Positions 7,690-11,221 of a stretch of DNA of 11,221 nucleotides are shown in pieces. This stretch comes from an uncultured Lachnospiraceae bacterium (lineage in GTDB: Bacteria; Bacillota; Clostridia; Lachnospirales; Lachnospiraceae), in contig CADCPJ010000257.1 in assembly GCA_902803245.1 (NCBI GenBank), positions 1-11,221 on the forward strand, in the 5' to 3' direction. A program made the translations under genes and the position numbers. Position 1 is the first letter of the stretch; each line of letters opens with the position of its first letter. The notes under the pieces were generated by a model. It did no database searches, had not been told where the DNA came from, and was given only the letters and a program-made list of their open reading frames with translations.

Positions 7690-7726
7690 CGCTAAAGGGG
7701 AATTGGATTTTTGAAGGGGAAGAAAA

Positions 7727-8134
7727 GTGAGCAGACGAAAACTTCGCGAACATCTGTTTAAGTTGGTCTTTTTGTGCGCATTTAATTCCGAGGCCGAGAT
7801 GCCTGAGCAGATTGGTCTCTATCTCGACGGAATTGCCGGACTCACGGATGAGGAGAGGGCATATCTTGAGAGGAGACTTGGGGAGATCCGCGGGCAGATC
7901 GGAAACATCGACGAGATGCTCAACAGTACAGCCAGAGGCTGGAAGACCAGCCGCTTCAACAGCTGTGACCTGGCGGTCCTTCGGGTAGCCGTCTACGAGA
8001 TGAAATACGACGAGTCGATCCCGGACGGCGTGGCCATCAATGAGGCCGTGGAGCTGGCAAAGCTTTACGGCGGCGATGAGTCACCCTCCTTTATCAACGG
8101 GATTCTCGGAGAACTGGCGAGGAAAGAATCTTAA
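7727..8134 (+). CDS. nusB: Transcription antitermination protein NusB
   Basis: A 135-residue all-helical RNA-binding protein of the NusB family; NusB pairs with NusE (ribosomal protein S10) on boxA RNA to prevent early termination in rRNA operons. The N-terminal RRKLREHLFKLVF and the C-terminal stretch DLAVLRVAVYEMKYDESIP, then VAINEAVELAKLYGGDESPSFINGILG, are the family signature. The length is typical. The start is GTG at 7727 with GAAGGGGA at 7713-7720 as ribosome site, 6 bases away; the frame has no better ATG nearby. It is the first gene of the nusB-xseA-xseB-tlyA-nadK run and follows a terminator, so a promoter should lie between about 7650 and 7715, though none is obvious. xseA begins 7 bases after its stop. 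Confidence 0.94.
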   Translation: MSRRKLREHLFKLVFLCAFNSEAEMPEQIGLYLDGIAGLTDEERAYLERRLGEIRGQIGNIDEMLNSTARGWKTSRFNSCDLAVLRVAVYEMKYDESIPDGVAINEAVELAKLYGGDESPSFINGILGELARKES

Positions 8135-8141
8135 ATTGGAG

Positions 8142-9404
8142 ATGAACAGGAGAGTCTACACAGTAGGACAGGTAAACCGCTATATCAAGGGCATGTTTGC
8201 GGGCGACGGCCTCCTTGCGTCGATCTTCGTGCGCGGGGAAGTGTCTAACTGTAAGTACCACTCCTCAGGACATATCTATTTTTCTGTTAAAGACGGAAGC
8301 GGCGCCCTGTCCTGCATCATGTTTGCGGGAAACAGGCGAGGCCTCGCCTTTCGGATGAAGGACGGGGACAAGGTGGTCGTGGGCGGCTCCGTCGATGTCT
8401 ATGAGAGGGACGGAAGGTACCAGCTCTACGCCAGGGAGATCCGTCTCGAAGGTGAGGGAGAGCTCTATGAGCGCTTCCTTCGCTTAAAGCGGTCATTGGA
8501 GGCGGAAGGCCTCTTCGCCCCGGAGCACAAGAAACCGATCCCGGGGTACGCGCGCACCGTCGGAGTTGTGACGGCGCCGACAGGTGCCGCCGTGCGCGAT
8601 ATTCAGACCATATCCCACCGAAGAAATCCATATGTACAGGTAATCCTCTGCCCGGCCCAGGTTCAGGGAGAGGGCGCAGCCGAGAGCATCGCTTCCGGGA
8701 TCCGGACGCTGGATGGTCTCGTCGATGTCCTGATCGTCGGCCGCGGGGGCGGTTCGCTCGAGGACCTGTGGGCGTTCAACGAGGAAGTCGTCGCGAGGGC
8801 CATCTGCGAGTGCGGGGTTCCCGTGATCTCGGCGGTCGGCCATGAGACGGACACGACCATCGCCGACTACGCTGCGGACCTGCGCGCCCCGACTCCCTCC
8901 GCGGCCGCTGAGCTCGCGGTCTTCGACTTAAAGACATTCGAGGAGTCGCTGGAGAACTATCGCTTAAAGCTTCGCCGGGGCCTCCTGATCCGGCTGAGTG
9001 CCCTCAGGTCGAGGGAAAAATGGTACGGCGCGAGGCTTTACGCGCTCTCCCCTATGCGGAGGCTTACCGATGAGCGGAGGAGGGCGGCGGACCTTGGCGA
9101 CGCCCTCGAGGAAGCGCTCCTTGAGAAGCTGCGCGCCGCGAGGCGGCGGAAGGAGCAGATCGGGGACCGCCTGCCCCGGGCAGCGAAAGAGACTCTCGCG
9201 GACAGGCAGCGGAAGTTCTCCGTGTACCTGGCGAGATTTGAGGGACTGAATCCCATTTTGAGGCTCCGGCAGGGATACTCCTTTGTCGCGGACGGGGACA
9301 GGAGGGCCGTCCGGTCCGTGAGGGATGTAAGAAGCGGGGATGAGCTCACGATCCACGTGACGGACGGGAGAATCCTTGCCCGCGTCACATCGACAGACGA
9401 GTGA
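8142..9404 (+). CDS. xseA: Exodeoxyribonuclease VII large subunit
   Basis: A 420-residue catalytic subunit of exonuclease VII, which degrades single-stranded DNA into acid-soluble oligonucleotides from both ends together with XseB. The N-terminal OB-fold (about 1-100) includes VRGEVSNCKYHSSGHIYFSVKD; the catalytic domain has GVVTAPTGAAVRDI (141-154), VLIVGRGGGSLEDLW (196-210), SAVGHETDTTIAD (230-242) and RAPTPSAAAE (248-257). A long charged helical region (about 260-380) carries the coiled coil that binds XseB. The start is uncertain: the ATG at 8142 has GGAG directly against it, while an in-frame TTG at 8136 lies 9 bases after AGGAAAG (8120-8126), adding only two residues. The frame is open further upstream to 8040, but that overlaps nusB. 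The gene ends 64 bases before xseB. Confidence 0.95.
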   Translation: MNRRVYTVGQVNRYIKGMFAGDGLLASIFVRGEVSNCKYHSSGHIYFSVKDGSGALSCIMFAGNRRGLAFRMKDGDKVVVGGSVDVYERDGRYQLYAREIRLEGEGELYERFLRLKRSLEAEGLFAPEHKKPIPGYARTVGVVTAPTGAAVRDIQTISHRRNPYVQVILCPAQVQGEGAAESIASGIRTLDGLVDVLIVGRGGGSLEDLWAFNEEVVARAICECGVPVISAVGHETDTTIADYAADLRAPTPSAAAELAVFDLKTFEESLENYRLKLRRGLLIRLSALRSREKWYGARLYALSPMRRLTDERRRAADLGDALEEALLEKLRAARRRKEQIGDRLPRAAKETLADRQRKFSVYLARFEGLNPILRLRQGYSFVADGDRRAVRSVRDVRSGDELTIHVTDGRILARVTSTDE

Positions 9405-9456
9405 CGGAACGGCTCCGCAAGATCTTTTTTAATACGTTCGCCATATCGGCATCATG

Positions 9457-9460
9457 AGGA
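9457..9460 (+). promoter_or_regulatory. Ribosome binding site choosing the xseB start
   Basis: AGGA at 9457-9460 stands 8 bases before the ATG at 9469. The other in-frame ATG at 9454 would place this site inside the gene and has no good purine-rich stretch before it, so 9469 is preferred. Confidence 0.65.
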
Positions 9461-9468
9461 ATCCATGT

Positions 9469-9720
9469 ATGAATGATGAGTTGAATAAAGCAAAGGACAC
9501 AGCTGAGACCGGCGCGGAAGAGCTCACCGTCGAGCAGAGCTTTGCCCGTCTCGATGAGATGGTGAAGGCGATGGAGAGCGAAGACGCCACGATCGAGGAC
9601 AGCTTCCGGATCTATCAGGACGGGATGAAGCTCTTAAAGAGCGTGGGAGAGAAGCTGGACGGCTACGAGAAGAAGATGCAGGTTCTCACTGAGGACGGCG
9701 TCCTGGAGGACTTTCAATGA
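9469..9720 (+). CDS. xseB: Exodeoxyribonuclease VII small subunit
   Basis: An 83-residue helical protein matching XseB, the small subunit that several copies of which coat the XseA coiled coil and are needed for activity. The family core is SFARLDEMVKAMESEDATIEDSF (residues 24-46), followed by YQDGMKLLKSVGEKLDGYEKKM (49-70), giving two antiparallel helices, and a short acidic end (TEDGVLEDF). The N-terminal 20 residues are a variable acidic extension. The start at 9469 follows AGGA; a start at 9454 would add MRNPC. The stop overlaps the tlyA start as ATGA, so the two are translationally coupled. The 64-base spacer from xseA holds a T6 run but no solid hairpin. Confidence 0.92.
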   Translation: MNDELNKAKDTAETGAEELTVEQSFARLDEMVKAMESEDATIEDSFRIYQDGMKLLKSVGEKLDGYEKKMQVLTEDGVLEDFQ

Positions 9721-10550
9721 AGACACGACTGGATGTGCTTCTTGTTAAGGCCGGGCAGGCCCCCTCGAGGGAGAAGGCGCAGGCCCTCATCATGGAAGGC
9801 ATCGTATATGTGGACGGGCAGCGCGTGGACAAGCCCGGGACGGCGGTGGAGGACACCGCTTCGATCGAGGTCCGCGGACAGAAGCTCCGCTATGTGAGCA
9901 GAGGAGGGCTGAAGCTTGAGAAAGCGCTTCAGTCATTTCCCATTTCCGTGAGCGGCAAGGTGTGCTTTGACATCGGGAGCTCCACGGGAGGCTTCACCGA
10001 CTGTATGCTCCAGAATGGCGCGTCCAAAGTCTACGCCATCGACGTGGGCCGCGGCCAGCTCGACTGGAAACTGAGAAATGACCCCCGCGTCGTATCCATG
10101 GAGAAGACCAACATCCGCTATGTCCTGCCGGAGGACCTCCCGGAGAGCGGGGCATTTGCAAGCATCGACGTGAGCTTCATTTCCCTCATCAAGGTGCTGA
10201 TCCCGGTCCGGGACCTCCTCCTTCCGGACGGCGAGATCGTCTGCCTCATCAAGCCCCAGTTCGAGGCGGGGAGGGAGAAGGTCGGAAAGAAAGGCGTCGT
10301 GAGGGACCCGCTCGTGCAGCAGGAAGTGATCACCCGCGTGACCTCCTACGCGGAGAGCATCGGGCTCCTCCCGACTGCCCTCGACTACTCCCCGATCCGC
10401 GGGCCGGAGGGAAACATCGAGTACCTGTGCCTCCTCAAAAAGGCCCCGCAGGAAGGCGAGCGCGCCTTCTGCCTCGACCGGATCAGCGAAGTCGTCGCCG
10501 CCTCCCACCGTGACATTGGGGACAGTCCCCACTGTCACACTTTTGGGTGA
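9717..10550 (+). CDS. tlyA: TlyA family rRNA (cytidine-2'-O)-methyltransferase, repeat-encoded C-terminus
   Basis: A 277-residue TlyA/YqxC-type protein: an N-terminal S4 RNA-binding domain (about 1-60, TRLDVLLVKAGQAPSREKAQ) and an FtsJ-like Rossmann methyltransferase domain. The SAM motif is FDIGSSTGGFTD at 84-95. A K-D-K-E catalytic set is visible as Lys66 or Lys69, Asp151 (SIDVSF), Lys179 (LIKPQFE) and Glu235 (GNIEYL). Mycobacterial TlyA methylates cytidines in 16S and 23S rRNA; the exact target here is inferred from the family. The ATG overlaps the xseB stop. Oddly, codons 265-277 (RDIGDSPHCHTFG) and the stop come from a repeat element that begins at 10509, right after VVAASH, where relatives usually carry a short helix ending such as AHRxL. 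All catalytic residues precede the join, so the protein is probably still active. Confidence 0.93.
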   Translation: MKTRLDVLLVKAGQAPSREKAQALIMEGIVYVDGQRVDKPGTAVEDTASIEVRGQKLRYVSRGGLKLEKALQSFPISVSGKVCFDIGSSTGGFTDCMLQNGASKVYAIDVGRGQLDWKLRNDPRVVSMEKTNIRYVLPEDLPESGAFASIDVSFISLIKVLIPVRDLLLPDGEIVCLIKPQFEAGREKVGKKGVVRDPLVQQEVITRVTSYAESIGLLPTALDYSPIRGPEGNIEYLCLLKKAPQEGERAFCLDRISEVVAASHRDIGDSPHCHTFG

Positions 10551-10635
10551 AATAATGCTTGACATTGAATCCAGTGTCCAAAGACGCACATCGAAGTCCG
10601 TCTTGTCCTGCCCCGGGAGTTGAAAGGGTGAAAGA
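10509..10635 (+). repeat. Palindrome-headed repeat element, copy 1
   Basis: A 127-base element that starts inside tlyA. Aligned with copy 2 (10636 on), 110 of 117 bases match; differences are at 10553, 10555, 10601, 10603, 10604, 10614 and 10620. It opens with a 29-base palindrome at 10510-10538, GTGACATTGGGGAC-A-GTCCCCACTGTCAC, with 13 of 14 pairs matching. A conserved inner part follows (10556-10600 is identical in both copies), including a weaker stem TTGACATTG/CAGTGTCCAA at about 10559-10582. The element encodes no protein of its own and has the look of a REP-type or other non-autonomous palindromic repeat; no transposase is nearby. Confidence 0.9.
10510..10538 (+). terminator. Palindrome hairpin that may end tlyA transcripts
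   Basis: The 29-base palindrome would form a stem of 14 pairs with one mismatch and a minimal loop in RNA, followed by ACACTTTTGGG. The short T-run three bases after the stem makes weak termination possible. It lies within the last codons of tlyA, so folding could also stall ribosomes. The same structure recurs at 10637-10665. Function is inferred from shape only. Confidence 0.4.
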
Positions 10636-10754
10636 CGTGACATTGGGGACAGTCCCCACTGTCACACTTTTGGGTGAAAAACTGCTTGACATTGAATCCA
10701 GTGTCCAAAGACGCACATCGAAGTCCGGCACGTCCTGCCCGGGGAGATGAAAAA
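10636..10754 (+). repeat. Palindrome-headed repeat element, copy 2
   Basis: A second copy of the element, head-to-tail with copy 1 and 119 bases long. Its palindrome at 10637-10665 is identical to that of copy 1, and the first 44 bases (10636-10679) match exactly. It ends at GATGAAAAA before another CGTGACAATGG fragment at 10755-10765, which looks like the start of a third, truncated direct copy. The first copy has extra bases (GGGTGAAAGA) at its end. It lies wholly in the tlyA-nadK gap. Confidence 0.9.
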
Positions 10755-10780
10755 CGTGACAATGGCGGCGTGACAAAGGG

Positions 10781-10815
10781 AAGGTGACAGCGGGGACTGC
10801 CTTAAGTGTCACCTT
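10781..10815 (+). repeat. Decayed, inverted copy of the palindrome before nadK
   Basis: The 29 bases at 10784-10812 (GTGACAGCGGGGACTG, then CCTTAAGTGTCAC) match the reverse complement of the palindrome in the two upstream copies at 23 of 29 positions. Outer bases extend the stem to AAGGTGACA (10781-10789) with TGTCACCTT (10807-10815), 9 perfect pairs. It ends 1 base before the GGAG-containing nadK ribosome site (10817-10820), so its folding could affect nadK translation. Between 10755 and 10783 only GTGACA fragments are seen. Confidence 0.75.
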
Positions 10816-10827
10816 CGGAGACAGAAA

Positions 10828-11221
10828 ATGAGATATTTCGGTATCATACACAACACGGACAAGGAAGAGAGCGGTGAGGCCGCGAACTCCCTCAGAAGCT
10901 ATCTCACCGGGCGGGGAGCCGGAGCCTGGATCTCCGGGGACGGAAAGGACCTGCCCGAATGCTGCGAGTGCGCGGTGGTTCTTGGCGGCGACGGAACGCT
11001 GCTTCGGGCCGCGAAGGTTGTCCTTGACCGACAGCTCCCGCTTCTCGGCGTCAACCTCGGCAATCTCGGCTATCTGGCGGAGATCGACAAAAACGGAATC
11101 TCCGCTGCGGCGGACCGCCTCCTTTCGGACGATTTCCAGATCGAGCGCCGCATGATGCTCTGGGGCAGGATACTCCGCGCGGGAATGAGGACGGCAGGCA
11201 ATCTGAACACGGACAATCCGG
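10828..11221 (+). CDS. nadK: NAD kinase, N-terminal part (cut by window end)
   Basis: The first 131 residues of an ATP-NAD kinase, which phosphorylates NAD to make NADP. The hallmark GGDGT motif is at residues 53-57 within VVLGGDGTLLRAA, and the second family motif GVNLGNLGYLAEI is at 74-86. The chain runs off the window end without a stop; full family members are about 280 residues. The ATG at 10828 gives the usual MRYFGIIHN start (beta strand of the Rossmann-like domain), with GGAG at 10817-10820, 7 bases upstream. It follows tlyA, as in many Clostridia, where argR and recN often come next. The 277-base gap from tlyA is filled by palindromic repeats, so nadK may depend on read-through or a promoter in or near the repeats, which I could not identify. 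Confidence 0.93.
   Translation, partial: MRYFGIIHNTDKEESGEAANSLRSYLTGRGAGAWISGDGKDLPECCECAVVLGGDGTLLRAAKVVLDRQLPLLGVNLGNLGYLAEIDKNGISAAADRLLSDDFQIERRMMLWGRILRAGMRTAGNLNTDNP

Noticed and set aside
8040..8141. Longer xseA start giving 454 residues
   Set aside because: The extra 34 residues overlap nusB and do not resemble an XseA N-terminus.
9405..9430. Possible terminator between xseA and xseB (CGGA/TCCG stem followed by TTTTTT at 9425-9430)
   Set aside because: The stem has only 4 pairs and is separated from the T-run by 7 bases; termination between two subunits of one enzyme is also unlikely.
10559..10590. Promoter from TTGACA inside each repeat copy
   Set aside because: TTGACA is a perfect -35 box, but no -10-like sequence lies 16 to 18 bases downstream in either copy; the bases there are GC-rich and identical in both.
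10509..10815. CRISPR array between tlyA and nadK
   Set aside because: There are only two long copies with matching interiors, not short repeats with unrelated spacers, and no cas gene is present.
10483..10851. Minus-strand and plus-strand small proteins with internal repeats in the tlyA-nadK gap
   Set aside because: The repeated peptide segments simply reflect translation of the tandem DNA repeat; there is no ribosome site or family resemblance.
10874..11155. 93-residue plus-strand frame near the window end
   Set aside because: It is the shifted frame of nadK, whose GGDGT and NLGNLGYL motifs are read in the frame starting at 10828.

Overview
The window is a densely packed, all-plus-strand stretch of bacterial housekeeping chromosome. 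GC-rich codons, the protein types (a short divergent sirtuin, split transketolase, an Asp23/YqhY protein beside nusB, a bacterial peptide release factor 3) and the gene order point to a high-GC member of the Clostridia, most likely Lachnospiraceae. No phage, plasmid, CRISPR or transposase gene is visible.

Region 1 (8-4570) reads as one tightly spaced operon: acyl carrier protein, divergent SIR2-family protein, glutamyl-tRNA synthetase (gltX), Sfp-type 4'-phosphopantetheinyl transferase, and peptide chain release factor 3 (prfC). Gaps are 2 to 7 bases or the genes overlap (14 bases for gltX/PPTase, 4 bases for PPTase/prfC). The PPTase could charge the acyl carrier protein at the start of the cluster. 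The window begins 7 bases before the acyl carrier protein, so the operon promoter is not visible.

Region 2 (4571-5357) holds a 13-bp tandem repeat, a GC-rich hairpin, and a lone SseB-domain protein of unknown role. Region 3 (5358-7123) is a two-gene transketolase, its N-terminal (thiamine diphosphate) and C-terminal halves joined by an ATGA overlap. A hairpin without a T-tract separates it from an Asp23/Gls24 (YqhY-like) gene, which ends in a strong intrinsic terminator followed by a second weaker hairpin.

Region 4 (7727-11221) is the familiar Firmicutes cluster nusB - xseA - xseB - tlyA - nadK: transcription antitermination, exonuclease VII, rRNA methylation and NADP synthesis. folD, ispA and dxs, often found inside this cluster in relatives, are absent. 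nadK is cut by the window end.

The most unusual feature lies between tlyA and nadK (10509-10815). Two direct copies of an approximately 120-bp element, 94% identical over 117 bases, each start with a 29-bp near-perfect palindrome (GTGACA...TGTCAC). A third, decayed palindrome in the opposite orientation sits just before the nadK ribosome binding site. The first copy runs into the tlyA reading frame and supplies its last 13 codons and its stop. It looks like a REP-type or other non-autonomous palindromic repeat that has moved into the end of a housekeeping gene.
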